A stretch of DNA of 64,000 nt from Marthasterias glacialis (taxonomy: Eukaryota > Echinodermata > Asteroidea > Forcipulatida > Asteriidae). Every line of letters begins with the position of its first letter. The stretch's first letter is position 1. The notes beneath the pieces are model-generated. The model saw only the letters and a list, made by a program, of their open reading frames with translations. It had not been told where the DNA came from and ran no database searches. Positions 10,101 through 24,500 of this stretch are shown in pieces. The stretch covers positions 918,300 to 982,299 of the forward strand of contig OU452230.1 of assembly GCA_911728455.2 (NCBI GenBank). The letters are read 5' to 3'. The translations under genes were made by a program, and so were the position numbers.

Positions 10101-12501
10101 CAGATGCAAAGATGTCTTCGACTGCAGAACTCAAGTCACTGGAATCATTAGGAGTGTCCTCAACAACTTTGGAATCCTCTCCTTCAGTATTGATGTCTTG
10201 CTGACAGGCTGGGAATGATGGGAGTGTAGATTTATTCTGGGTTATTGTGAGAGGGCTTGGTGATTTTAAAGGCAATGTGAGTGGGCGGAATGGGGATGGA
10301 GATCGTTGATTCAACTTCAAGGAGGTCATTTTTAGGCCGTCAGAGTCTCTTGAGGATTGCATTCCTGTACTTCCTTTAGCAGCAGGAAGGGATGAAAGTG
10401 TCTTGGGTTTTGCTAATAGAGGTAGACCCTTCCCGGTTGTCTTAACAGAGGGAGGTTCAATAGCTGCCTTCTTTGGTAAAAACATGGACCTTGTCAGGTT
10501 TGATCTCAGCTGATCATTTTCCCTCGGACTCATCTCTGCATCACTTTCATTCTTGTTAGAGCCGACATCAGCATCTTGGGCAAACTCCAAAATGAACTCT
10601 TTAGGGGGACTACTAGATGGTAATGGAGGAGGGGCACCATCTTCCACATCACTGTCAAGCATTTCATAGGGCCTACTATCGTCATGGAAACTGTCTTCAT
10701 CATGAGAAACACAATCTACCATTGGAGGAGGAGGGGTGAACACAGGTGTATCACTCCTCAAAACTACCTCATCTTCTACAATCCCAGCTACTCTCGGATG
10801 CCCAAGAACTTTCTGTGAGATGTCTGTCCCACCTTTGTCAGAAAGTGTCAAGTCAGATGCAACAGCCATCTGGGTTGAATCTTGGACGGGGGATATCGTT
10901 TGATCATCTCCAGCAGTTTCATCTTTCATCTCTTCCTCCTCCTCCTCACCCGACAAAATAAGATCATCGATATCAGTGATGGGAGGGTCGCTTGTATCCA
11001 TGGCTTCTTGCTCTTCTAAGTCCAGGTTCTTATCTTCATCATGTGGATCGTTGAGTTCGTCATCTTTTTGGTCCTCTTTCTTGAATTTTGGAAGAGGCAT
11101 GGAGTATCTATGCACCAAAACACTTGGCTCATCTTCTTCATCATCAGTGAGTTCGGTGTCTAGCATCAGAAGATCCCCTATATCTTCCTCATCTTCATCG
11201 TCATCATCTTCTGACGATTCATCAGGATACATGGAATGATTCTGATTGGCAAGACACATCTGTTTTGGTGTCTCATCAAAAGCTTCTTGAGTTATCTCCT
11301 GCTCAACAGATCTTTTCAATATCTTAGACTCGACATTGTTGTGATTGTCTAATTGTCCAGACTCGCCCTTCACTGAGGAATCATTTGAATTTGGCATTGC
11401 AAGCGAATCTTTGTTGTACGTCTCAATAGTTTTCCATAGTTCTTGTGTCCTATAATCTAGTGTTATACCATTCCTCTTCTCAGCCTCTGATGTATTCATG
11501 AGTCTTGCTGCTTTCATCAAGACAGGGTTGGGTTCACTTTGCTCGATCAAACCCCAACATTCACTCTCAGAGCGTGGACTCAGGTTCGGTTGCTGTGAGA
11601 TTTCATTATCATTCTCCATTTTCTCCTCCGGGGCTGTGGTTTGCTCAAGGGGAGGAAAATCTGGAGTTGCCCTAGCGACGACAACCTCGATGTTCAGAGG
11701 TAGCTCAGAGAGCAGCTTGACTGTTTCTGCATAGGTCATAACCTGAAGAATGTTTCCATCTACACCGAGGATGGTATCACTAACACAAAGACCTCGTCGT
11801 CCACCTGTAGCTCGTTCAGCGGCTCCACCAGGGATGACGTTCTTCACAGAGACCCCTTGGATGGTGCTGTTGGGCCCCTTAGTATGCTGGATATTTAAAC
11901 CCATGCCGAGCCTCTCTCCTTGGCTGCGATGTATCTGTAAGACATCAATCTGCTTATCAGGAGCTAAGCTCTGGAAGCAACTTTTATCGCTATCATCATC
12001 TGACTTTTCATCTTTCTCTTCACTGATGTCACTATCCTGGCAAGAATGGAGGTATGCTTCGTACTCATTGGCTAGGTCGGACCCTGCACGACCTTTCCGC
12101 CTAGAGAGGTCAGATCGCCGTCCTGGTCGACCTGTAGCTCGTGTGGGAACCATGTCCACGGACCCATCAGTCTCTCTCTCCATACTGCTATTTAGTTCAC
12201 TCTCGGAACCAGATTTATACGACTGACCATCCATTGACGATGTGGAAGACGATGATAAAGATGAAAACTTCTCACTTTTCACTTCTCTCTCTGGTTCAAA
12301 TTTCTCCCTGGATAAGTTCATTGTTTGGACGGTTGCCATGGCAAGTTCACTGACAGTTGGTGAGATGATGTTATTGTTCCTTGGAAGGTTGAAGTTGATG
12401 GGTGGGGAGAGATGGCTGGAAGAAACAGTAGTGCTGCGGATAACAGGTTCAACTGGGTCTGAAGTAATTGGCACTGAACCATCAATGGCGTATTCTTCAT
12501 T
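7156..12501 (-). CDS. PDZD2: Giant exon: PDZ3 and a ~1500-residue disordered Ser/Pro/acidic region
   Basis: 5346-nt exon, 1782 codons, phase 0 at both ends. The acceptor is ttctgatgacag|AATGAAGAA and the donor is GAGATAAAG|gtaagg. The open frame begins NEEYAIDGS; no ATG is needed. PDZ3 occupies exon residues about 184-278 (11668-11952): [35 protein letters not shown] and NIEVVVARA. Then come acidic runs ([18 protein letters not shown], about 11150-11230), many Ser/Thr-Pro sites, proline tracts ([25 protein letters not shown]) that could bind SH3, WW or EVH1 domains, and a KVNF motif at 9604-9615. The last residues, DEGVLEIK, look like the start of another PDZ strand. Vertebrate PDZD2 also carries a very long disordered exon. 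Long open frames on the opposite strand here are shadows. Confidence 0.93.
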
Positions 12502-15500
12502 CTGTCATCAGAAAAAACAAAAAAACAAAGAAAACATTGTCACTTAAAAATAGTTAACTTATTTGAAACAGTATCTGGTCCAATAATATGCTGACAAACA
12601 TATAAAAGTAAATACAGAAATAAAAAGGAGTACTGCTATAGGTATAAACAAAAATAAAATAATAAATATGGAGAAAAGTACAAATGTCCATACAAAATAA
12701 AATAAATGACAGGCACACTTTTAAAGATTCTTTTTGCCTTTAACGTTTCCATGAAATAAGTTTGGGACAAAAAAAATATCACTTTTTTTCCCCACCATGA
12801 AAGTCTATGTCAGTACTGATGATAAAATTCAGTTTCCATTTTAGTGAACTTCAGGAAATCTGTAGTCTTTTAAAACGTGTGATTATTCCTGGGGAGCTAT
12901 CTCGGCAGCCCATCAGCTATCCATTTTACTAAGATAGAATCAGGATGTGAATTATCAGCACTGCATTTCACTCAAACCATAAATCTTCCAGAAAAAAATA
13001 AAAAATAGAATCTGCAGATTCATACCCTTTTCTTTCAATGCAGGATAACCCCAAGCTACACTGTGTATTTCAAAACCCTGGTTATCAGTACATCAGAGTG
13101 ACATTCAAATCAAACAATACACTCTATCATCATCTGGCAACGTAAGGAAATGACCAATTTCAAAAACAATATGGTGGTTAGTGTCACAAGGGAGGCTAAA
13201 CCGCAAGACAAACACCCACAGGCATGGGGTCAATGATACCCAGGGGATTAGAGACAGGCATAGTGACGTCAAACCGGGCATGCCCTGGTTGTTAAAGATG
13301 AGCAGAAAGGTTAAGCAGACCGGAGGGATGAGAGAGCCGGGAATAAAACAGATGGTTGCAATCTGAAGCATTGTCAGCTACGGCAATAACAATTGATTTG
13401 ATAAGAATGGGGTCAAACTAGCAGAGGTATTGATGCATTACAAACAGCTTGAGAGGGAGACTACAGAGGGAGAAAGGTAGGTGGCACATAAAGTGATATC
13501 AATAATGAGAGGATTTCAAAATCATTGGGTTAGTCTTACATACAAGGAATTGGTACAAATTATTATCTGATGTGATTACCTTTTAAATGTTGCTGCGACA
13601 TTACGGAATTTTCTTGCCAATAACATCATTTTATAAAATGATTAATACATCTTTTTTTGTGTGTACAACATTTCAGAAAATTGTTTTGGGGTGTATTTTT
13701 TCAATGTGAATATAACTTTCATTTAGATCTATTCTGACACTTAATAAAGTGTTTTAAGAACAATTATGTATGTGAGTGTGTTCTGTTCAATGTTTTGATG
13801 CAAGAATTACATTTTGATTGAAACTGAAACATTATCAGCCGTCAAACCGGGACGGGAGGGGAGGGGGTGGCAGGGTTTTAAAAAATTTTCTAAAATTTTG
13901 ACAAAAAAATAAGCATACAGTGGCAAGGAATAGTGGGAAGTGGGGGGAGAAGCAGTTGAATCAACTTATTGTGAAGAAAAAAGTAACCACCAGCAAATAT
14001 TGTTACATCAAAAGATGTCCGTCAAAAGCACGATAGGAATTACAAGAAGTCTATTACATACAGGAAGTGTGCCATGCAGTTCTAACCAATTCCGATGATT
14101 TAACTATAACAGACCGTACAACGCTTACAGCAACCGGATTGGCTAGGATGCTTAACAATCTATGTCATCTCACATATTGCTGTGCTCAGCAGATATTGCA
14201 TTTCGATCGTTTAAAATAATCAAAATCATATGAGCGCACACCCCGTTCAGCCTATGTGAGCTCTGCGAACGCATATTCTTTGTAACACCCAGTTGTGGGG
14301 ACTCCCTATTGTTGTTCTATTATTCCCTTTTCTAAAGAATCCCTCTGTGGGGACAGGGTTTGACAAAGAAAAACGTTGTGGCGACCCATAACGGTGGGTG
14401 TGCCTGTCCACACTCATCCAAGTGTGTATTCACCTGCAATCGGGGACACCCTGTTGTTCCTCTTTTGTTTGTACTCTAACTTTTTTGCCACACCTCCCAT
14501 ATGTTTTGTACACGTTTGGCAACTGAGGACACTTAGCCAACCGGGGACTCTATTGTAGCCTTTTGGTATGGGTCCCCGGTTTGAATGTTTACACAAACTC
14601 AAGCACCCCCACATGTATGTGTCGTCCAGCCTGTATAAGCTGTCCGTACATGCACACACCCCCAAATGTGTAAAAGTTCAGCGTTCAGTTCTGCAACACA
14701 CTGACAAGACTCCCCCCCCCCCCCCCACGCTGCACTGCAGCTTTGCACATCAGGTCTGTTATTTAGCACCGAGCACGCTTGGTGTATGTAATAGACTCCG
14801 GAGGAAACATGTAAACCTACCCTTGAGGCCCAACGAACGCGTTTGATTCTCTGTTAGTATGATCACAAGCAAAATGATGAAAAGTAGAAAGAGATGAGGC
14901 ATGAACCATGTTAGTAAGAAAATATAAATAGAAACCTGAGTTTAGTCACAGGTTCAAATTTAACATTTCAAATCTAAAGTAGGAGATGCATGGCATTTGC
15001 AGTGAATAAAGACTATGGGTGATACACCAATAGTCAGTCAAAATGACTGAGTGGCAAATTACATCATTTGATTAAACTTGAAAAAAAAAACCCCAAAAAC
15101 GAACACATGCCATCAACAGCACCAAAAATTGAATACACATGTACATACGGAAGATTACTTTGCCTAACCCAAGGAGCCCCCACCCTCCCTCCAACTAACA
15201 ACAAAAACAGGGAACAAAAACAAAAACAACCTAAAAAAAAAACCCAAATAGTTACTTCATTGGTCCCCAAACCAATGAGTATAATTTCCTCTTCAACCTG
15301 GGTTGTATTTTAAAGTACTGGCAAATAATTTGTATTATTTTCTTGAAAAGTTTTGATTTTATTTCCTGAAGGTTCTGGGTTTCATTTTCTTCAGGAAGCA
15401 TTTTTTAATCATCAGTCTCCATCGGTGTTCCCTTCAAAACGGAAAGATTAGAGATTTCTGAAGTGAGGTGTAAGATCAAGGGCTTTGCTTGGGTGAAAGT

Positions 15501-18500
15501 TGCAACGTTTACATGTTGAAGGAATTAGTGGATTGATTCACAGGATGGCTTAGGGGTCAAGCCACCTTTTTACTTAATTTTAGAGCGACACGGTTTCAAA
15601 ACAGATTGTAAGAGGTATTATAAATGTTGTGTCTAAACATACTGTTGGTTTCCTTTCTTGTTCTGCTTCCATTTTCTTTTTGACAAATTGTAAAAACTTA
15701 ATTTAAAAAAGACTTGTTTTCAAACAGAAAATGTTGCTTGCGAATTCATTTATAAAACACACAAATGTTAGAGAACCAGTTACAACAATGTGAACTACAT
15801 TGTACTCTGGACTGGCTACCAGTTTTTGTAAAGCAAGATATTTATGTGCTAAGCAACTTCCCGTCATTATGAATTTGAACCCAGTTTGTGGTGGTTCACT
15901 CATTATTTAAAATTTGAGCTAAAATGGTTTTGCCAATCTGGTTCAGTATTGCAGAGTTTGTATCCTGTCTAGTTACCCAATCAATATGTACATTAACACT
16001 GAACCTAAATTCAACTTTTGCCACAAGTTTGCCTCAATTCCCTTACAGAAACTAATTCTGTCATCACCAAGGGCTGCATGAGCACCTACCCTAAGCCTCG
16101 ATTTCCCCACGAACATAAACGACCCGCAAAAAAAAAGAGCTGAGACCCTAAGGAGGTTTGGTATCGGATGTAATAAACCCACATCAGATGAATTCAGAGG
16201 GGAGTTTAGGAAGGAAGGAACTTTTGGATACGTATGCGATACAATCATGTGATCGGGGGAAGGCAGACATGACTGCAGTCGGGTGCCAGGGGCAATTACG
16301 TGACAGTCGTTTAAATTCCTACTGATCGTGGCGATAATGATTACCCTAGGCTGTGGATCTCTCATGCATACCGACCAGGAATGATTGAAAACTTACTAAA
16401 CTGATTTTAAGTAAAGGTGAATGTTTAATAATTCTTTGACGGGTTGATCACAGCTTTTCCGATGCCATAGTGTGAGTGAATGTTGGAACGATAATCAAGA
16501 CAAGCTGTGATTTTTTAACTTGGCTAGCATTGCTCACTTTCAATCCAAACTTTAAAGTGTTTGTAAACACACTCTCTGAAGGTATGCACTAAAATTTCTG
16601 CATGTCATCAACAGTGGTGCTTATCGATTGTGGGTTACACTACTGGCTAATTTCAGAGCCAATACTGTTGCAAAAAAGTATCTCCAAGGTGCTACCACAA
16701 ATCGCCATAATTGTTAGTTTTATGAATGAAACATTCAAGACAAGTAATATTTTTTTTTAAATAATTAATAGCATATTCCCCTGATGCTATTTGCAAACAG
16801 TGAGTCTGCTTTTATTTATTTATTTCATTCATTTATTTCTTAGTTATCCTGGGTGATCCATTCAGTCAGAAAAACTCACTGATCTCCCATGAATTCCAGC
16901 TCACAATAAAAAACTACTAAAATGTTAATGCATGTCCTAAAAACGCCTAAATTCATCACAATGTTGTATATTTTTTTTTAGCATATTTGGCTTTATGGTG
17001 AACGGATATTCAAGACAATAAGGCTTATGAATATTCATACCTTGGTTCGAACTGGTGGTTGAGGTGGTTCATCATCCATTGGTTCATGCTCCATTTCTGT
17101 GTCAACAAAATCAAATTGTAGAAGTATAGTCCAATTTAACAGTTGCTAGAGCTCCCGAAAATCAGTTCATTCAGTCCCATGCATGCCATGCAGGACTTGG
17201 AAATGCACCTGGTACACAGTGCTACGTCATACATTGGTGCAGGGCAAACAATAAGTCCAAATAAATCACAATGTAAGTGCCAAAAGCAAAGATTTGAAAA
17301 TGAATTATAGTTTTCTTTCACGCGTGTGGTTTTTCACAAGGTCTGACTTTGCCTAAGTTTCCTTAATTAATAAGTTAAGTAGTTTTCTTCGATCAGTTTT
17401 TTTCAAGACACTGCTTTATGGAAACTCACCCATGGGTGTGTCTTGTCTGGGACTAATACCGTCATTAACATCACTACCACTATTATCCTCTGGTTGCCCT
17501 GACAACGCCACAAGCTCCATGGCTTTCTCCATCTCAGCTTCACACTCCTAAACAAAGACAGACGAATTAACAGAGTTTGAAATTAGCAAGTCAGATTTGT
17601 GATCACAGATGTTTGAAAATGTATTGACCATCTATGAGGGCATTATTATAAAGTTTATTCAGTACAATCATCTCATTATAGGGACATGATAATACAGAAA
17701 TAGTTTAGAGAAATGGTTTGATTAAGTATACTGACGTCATGTGAGGGCATTATAACAACATATTAGACTGAAAGATGACATACATTTATTAAAAAGTACA
17801 TTGATGTCATGTGAGGGCACTATAACAATGTATTTGACTGGATGGATGACATAGGTTAAAAAAAAGTTGATTGACCTCATGTGAGGGAATTTTAACAATG
17901 TAGTGACTGGAAGGATGACATATAGGATGGTTTTATAAAAAGTATATTAGACTCATGCGAGGGCATCATAACAATATATTGACTGGAAAGACAAAGACTA
18001 GAAGGATGACATAGGTTTATAAAATGTATATTGACCTCATGTGAGGCCATTATAACACAGTATTAGACTGGAATGGTGACAGGGTTATGATAAGTTACAG
18101 TGATCCCATTTGAAGGCATTATAGCATTGTATCAGAAAGAGGCATGACAAACAGTTACCTTGGTAACGTGTCCATATTTGAACCTCGTTTCTGTGACCGA
18201 CAGAAATTAGATACCCATGCACTAGACCACTCATCCACAACGCTCCACACTAATTATTATTTGTATACCTTTTCACTGAGATAACGAGACACTTTCAGCC
18301 TGACAGCTCCTGGTTGTAAACCACCAAACACCCTGTATGCTTTCTGTAGACTAACATTCTTCAAATTCTCCCCATTCACCTCCAGCAAGTGGGAACCACG
18401 GCTAGAAAAATACATCCAAAATAACATATTCAAATTAATACAGCATTGTCACTTCCATAAGCCAACAGCTGTCCAAACAGGTGGTAAAATATGAAACATA

Positions 18501-21500
18501 TTATTTGCACAATAGCATGAGTCATTTGACTTTTGAAACATAATAAAGTTTAATTTTAATTTTTCTAGATTGCCGTCATGGCCATGGGTTTTCACTATTA
18601 TCAACTTATTTTCCATGATGGGTTTTCAATTTTTGAACTGACAAGAAAAACATGGTTGTGAGCATTGAAATCAACATCAGTTGCAAATCTAAAACTTGAT
18701 GGACAGGGAACCAGGAAGACTACAGCTAAGATTTGCCACAAGGCAAGTAAGGGGAAGGGGGTGGGGGGGGGGGGGGGGGGGGAGAGGAGGGGGGGGGGAG
18801 AGTGATATGTTAACTGTGCCAATGAGCAGACACCTGTTCAATCTTGTCCAATAAGTGCATCAGTGGTTTGACCTTTTCCCCTAAAAACATTCACTAGTGT
18901 GGTTGGACCACAGATTAGTTCTTTCCTTCACCCCCCCCCCCCCTCTCTCTCCTATAAGGCTTGCCACAAACCCATCAGTCTTAACCTCCTAGTTCTGTTT
19001 TCACTTTTTTTCCCAGTCAGTTTTCACCTGCTGCCCAAGTTTCGGTTTCATAAACCTTGTCATATTTTGCGGGTAATATTTTGACTAGTACAATCTCAAG
19101 TTTTTCAGCCTTTCTGGAGACCATCTGCGCCCGGGTGTTAATGTTAGCCAGATGTTGGAAATAGGGCATTCAAATTTGTTGTAAATGGGAAAAAAATTAG
19201 GCATCTAAATTGCTAACTCACTGCATGTAAATGAAAGATGAGGTGTCTACACTCAAAATGATGTGTCCAAAAGGCCCCACAATAACCAGTGTATTAATGT
19301 GACAACTTTTCCGAAGAAATTGTTACTAAGAATTATACTTGCTGAGCCCCAAATTAACAGAAATAACATACACTCCATGGAATTTAGCTGGTATCCATTT
19401 CTTTTTCTAAGCACTCAGCTGAAACGGTCTACCAACCTGAGTCCAGTACCCTGACAAAAAACCCAGACACTGCCAGAACATAGATTAGATTTCCAAGAAT
19501 ATTTTCTGCTATAAAATTAGGCCCAGGTTTGAAATTCTGCCAACTGTGTGTAGAATCTTGTGGTTATCTTGCCAATCCATGTGAGCTAACCTGACTGATC
19601 TGATTATTGATTACAACTACGCTTTGGAAAAAAGAACCAGACAAGGTTTCCTGTTTCTAAAAATACCATCCCACCCTAGACCAAGCCCTGGTATCAAGTC
19701 ATTCCCTGGTACCCAACAGGGTACTGGTGCTGGTACCCACACTCCACTGGCATCAAGTTCTTTCCTAGTACATAACACTTCACTGGCTGACTGGTCATTC
19801 ACTGATACCCAACACTTCACTGGTACCAAGTCGTTCCCTGGTACCCAACACTTCACTGGTACCAGGTCATTCCCTGGTGCCCAACCCTTCACTGGTACCA
19901 AGTCATTCCCTGGTACCCAACCCTTCACTGGTATCAATTAATTCCCTGGTGCCCAACTATTAATTTGTTGCCTACAGATGGTCATTGACTGGGTCCTTGC
20001 CTCATTTGAAATCATTGTAGGCCATATATTTCAATAGTTTGAAAAATTTCATGTTTATCAAATAATTGAAACATAAAAGATGATTAAGTAACAAAGCTGT
20101 GTCCAAATCAAGTGACTTGGTCTCTGGCTCTGGCTATGGCTGTTGGCTGCAACTACAACGTTGAAGATAAAGACTATTGGGCATTCCAGCCATAGTCACT
20201 AAGCCATTTATATGGACACGGCCTGAATTGAAGAGCATCAGATATATATAGTGTCTTGTCAAATTCACTACCACAATTCTTGTATAATTTCTTACATTAA
20301 CAAATGCCAACCTTTAAATTTGAGTGCAGAAATAAGATGTTGTATCCTTATGGAATTGTAAAAACCTATAAGGACTCATTCCTACAGTCCTAATGCAAGC
20401 CTGTATTAACACAAAGCCCCTAATATCACCATGATCACTAAGGTTTGTTAACAAATCTCATATGTCGGCTACTAAATACACAACAAAATATCTTCCTCTA
20501 TAAAAAGTGGGTCGGGTCAACAGGACGTCCATGGGCTTTGTTCTCCTAAGGGGTCGGGTTAATTAATGTAAAACGGAAACAAGTGACGCTGGCTGGCAGA
20601 TAAGAACGGACAACTGGGTGGACAGTCGGATCACCCCAAAAGCACTGACAGATCTTCAAACCCCAATTACATAAAGCTCTCAGATTGAGAAATGGCCTCG
20701 CTGAAAAATAAGTATCGAAAGTGTATGTTTTCAGAATTACTAAAGGAGCCCATGCCAGAGAATAAGTCGAAACTTCCAAAAGATCCTTAAAAAAAAAAAA
20801 AAAAGTGAACCAGTCACATGTAATGTACTTTACATGGTATTTTGGTTGGTAACCCATTTCTGGTTAGAATTCTCTGCATATAGAAAATTTCATTTCAAAA
20901 AATGAAAATTACAACTCCGCTAAACACAAAAAACTTCTTGCTCAGCAGAAATGAGTTACATTTCAAAATGCAAAGTAAAGTACATTTCATGGTGCTGGTA
21001 TCCTGCTCCATTTTGCTTAGCGTTAGGGTTTAAAAATAAATGTTGGCACAGGCATTGATCCTGGTCATTGTCAGTGTTGTGCTCTTCAATGAAATGGAGC
21101 AATCAAACCTAACATACCATAATCTCCCATCTTTCTTAGCTGGTGACGTCTGCTCTAGATGTTGTACATACACTCGTCTTTCATTGCTGGTACCTGGCTC
21201 TGGTAGACACACTACACCTATGCCTAAGCTGACACCTTGCTCTGTAATAATAAAGAAACCATTATAAGTTAGTTTGAAATTGAACATCGCTCAAGAACTC
21301 ATGGGTTCAATAACTCTTATAACCACAAATAATAACAAAAGATTTGGACACGAGAAGGCTTCGTCTGTCCAGCCTTGAGTGCAATTTCACACTCTTCAAG
21401 ATCCTGAAATCCTGAAACCGTAAATAATCACAAGCCTGACAACTTGTTTGAAAGCTTTTCAAACTATATACACCCATAAAAATAAAATAAAAAGTCTCTG

Positions 21501-24500
21501 AACAAACATGTGCATGGACTTTTCAAAAGCTTGGTGTACTGACCTTTCTGGAGGACAATCTCTTCGTTTACTCTGACATCACTAGTGTCCTCTTTAATGA
21601 CAGGGGAAGGTGTCTCTAGAAGCCCAGGTGAATACTGCCTCTCAGCATCCATGAAACCATTCTCTGATCTTGATCTCTTCCTGAGGACGCAGATGAGAAA
21701 TCAACTTTAAGGCTTTATTTAACAATTCCAGAACTGTATCTAACTAGGGTAGATTGTTGACTAGGGAAGTAAGATGGGTCACCTTTTGGTCTAAAAAACG
21801 AAGCCATCTAAATCCCCCAGATGTGTTACATTTTAGAGAAATGAAGACTCTCTACATCACCAAAAATAAAGAAGTTAGGGTAGAGGGACACGGTCTTCTC
21901 GTGATGTAGAAAATGAAGTCCCCAGAATCTTAAAGGATGCTTATTTTCAAGAATTTACGGATTGCACAAAAACTTGACGTTTTAATAAAATAAAGGCTAG
22001 ATTTGTTCTTGTTTGGGAACCTTATTCTGTATTATGGTTAGTATTGACCTCAACAAGATGAATATTTTTGTTATTGTTACAACGTTTGGAAGGACGCTGT
22101 AAAATGCCTGTGAAAAGAGTTCCTCTATGCTGTTTATGGCAATGTTTTTTTGTTTTTTTTTACACACTATGGCCCCGAAACGAAGTGACACAGTTTTGAA
22201 GATTTAATTTACTAAAAACTTGTAGATTTTGCTTCTGGGGCAATTTGCATTTCCACTTGAGTCTGACTCTTTGTTAGTCTGTCTGCCTGTTTGTCTACTT
22301 CATTATCAGACTACGTTCTTATCTTTTTGTTCCCTTTGGTCTATTTCCCACTTTTCCTTTGGCTCTCAAAGTCACTGGCTTGATCATATCATAAGTGGGT
22401 AATTTAGCTTGGGGGTGGCGGGAAAACGTTGAAGCTAAAATAGTCTGATGAATAACTCATATTAATTTATGGAAAGAAAGAGGCATGGAAAGGAGAAATT
22501 TCAGGAAAGGGGATAAGATCTTTTATAGTAGGGGAACGAATCAAGAGAAGACAACTACGAGGGCATGCTTCATGGAGATATGCGTACCTTCTGGGCGGGG
22601 CTACAGGACTGTCTACTGGCGTGGAAACTTTTCCTATAAGGCGACTTCTGACGGTCAGTGTGACAACGCCTTTCTTTATTTGCTACAAAGAGATCAAAAA
22701 TATATTTCAGGTATAAGGTATGCAACAGACCAGGTTCAATTCCATAAATCTGTTAAAACAGAGATATTACTTGGCAACTTTTTGGATAAGCAAGGGCACC
22801 AGTCACAACAGTGTCAATTACAGGCATTTTGGCTGGTAACCAATTTCTCCTAGGCAAGATAATTCTGTAGTGAGGAAATTTTTCAACACACTGACAAAAA
22901 TGCTCATATGAAGTATGTTACCAATCCATTTTCATTTAAAGTATTTCTGTTATTCTTAAATAGCTCTCTGCTAACTTTCAGCAAACAAATTTGTTAAAGA
23001 TCAAATATTCAAGATTACCGACATTAAAACCATTTTCTAATATGTCTAAAGATTCTAAAGCACAACGAGACACAACGTTATAATACTAACGCTGGAGTGC
23101 TTTATCTTCTCCAAATGTTATTTTGCATACTTCTTAATTGTCCAGAGATACACAAGAGGGTATTGAATAAGGTCATTATATGGCCGTCTAATTCCCCTTA
23201 TTAAGTGAATAATCCTTCAACCTAACTTAACGATCACAACCAAATATCTCCAGGAAACAGGTTGATTGTGTGTGGCAGAGTAAATAGTCTGTCATACGTC
23301 ATAGATGTCGGACAATAGTTTATGTGACTCATAAAAAATACGGTAAGAATCAAGACACACTCGCATGAGACGGTCAAACGTAACTTTGTCACAATTATGA
23401 AATAGGTACGGCATAAAAAGGTGAGCATATATGGGTAAGTACTGTCAGCCAAAACGATAGAAATAGAACAGTGAACTCGTTTATATTCTACTTTTAGCTT
23501 GACCCAAATAAAGCTCTTATTATTATACTAAACATGTACTTCTGGTAATCAGACATGCTACTTTGTTATTGCTGGAAATGAGGAACTGCCCATTGCACAC
23601 TAAACATTGTACAGGGGTTTGTTATAGTTTTTATGGCAGTAAAAAAGGTAGGGGGGGGGAGGAAAGAAATCGGCTGAAAGTTGCATTCTCTGGTAATGAA
23701 ATGATTCAAAAGAAGAGCGATGCACATGTAGCTCATAAGCCTGAAGAAATCTGTGCTACCTATAAAATGAAAATATAAGGAAAAACTTCTACTGTTCCAC
23801 AACAGGTGTTTTTTTTTTTTTTTTCACATGTAGGTGCACTCGATATCCCGGCACAAAAAAGGTTGGTTGAGTGTTGGGGTAAAAGTGCATTGATATGCAG
23901 TGATAGGATTCGAACCATAACCACAGCCCAAGATAATCATATTATGCAGAAACCTATGACAGTGTCTCAAGCAATGACTGTGGCTTATGGCTTATAGCTG
24001 TTAGCCGACAACTGCACTGCTGGCAAAGATTTTTAATTCAGACAAAGCCTGTGGCTGAGTCTGACTCAATGGATTTGTCTTTGGCTAGACCACTGCCTCT
24101 GCCTATACTTCAACAGCACAACTGTTAGCCACTAGCCACAGATGTCCAATTTGGCCACAGCTGTGGCTTCACTCCTTTACCTACAACACACATACGGCAA
24201 ATTTACATCAACATGAAGAATGATGTGTTTTACAAGGTTAGTCACTTCATAAGATCTGGACTGTTCGTACTAGAACCCTCATGATTGGACAGATGAAGAT
24301 TGACCCAAAATAACTCAAGGACTGCCTTTCATGAAATCCCTGCTAAGATGCTTTCCTTTATCTGGGTGCCTTTAATAACAAGGCATTAGTCACGGCCGTT
24401 TGTTTGGTGGGGGGGGGGGGGGGGGGGGGGGGGAGCATTCAGAAGCTCTGTCTGAACATCCACCCAGAAGTCTCTAGCTGCCCCAAACAAGGTATTTCCT

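Larger units (their letters stand above)
18402..21117 (-). other. PDZD2: Intron inside PDZ2 with low-complexity DNA
   Basis: 2.7-kb intron splitting PDZ2. It holds a G-rich tract (18747-18800 including G20 at 18763-18782), a C-rich run near 18930, a 36-bp minisatellite (19690-19946), a small MITE (20096-20226) and a degenerate piece of the palindromic MITE family near 20820-21025. Confidence 0.6.

Noticed and set aside
7082-12547. Many plus-strand open frames of 60-180 codons opposite the giant exon
   Set aside because: They are shadows of the minus-strand coding sequence: low-complexity, Ser-rich, with no splice context and no recognised domain.
15973-16365. 130-codon open frame on the host strand
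   Set aside because: No recognisable domain and no splice or phase link to the flanking exons, which already join in frame.
19617-19941. Open frames of about 105 codons on both strands
   Set aside because: Both come from a 36-bp minisatellite whose unit length is a multiple of three.
22485-22853. 122-codon plus-strand frame
   Set aside because: It overlaps the well-supported PDZ1 exon c on the other strand and has no recognisable product.
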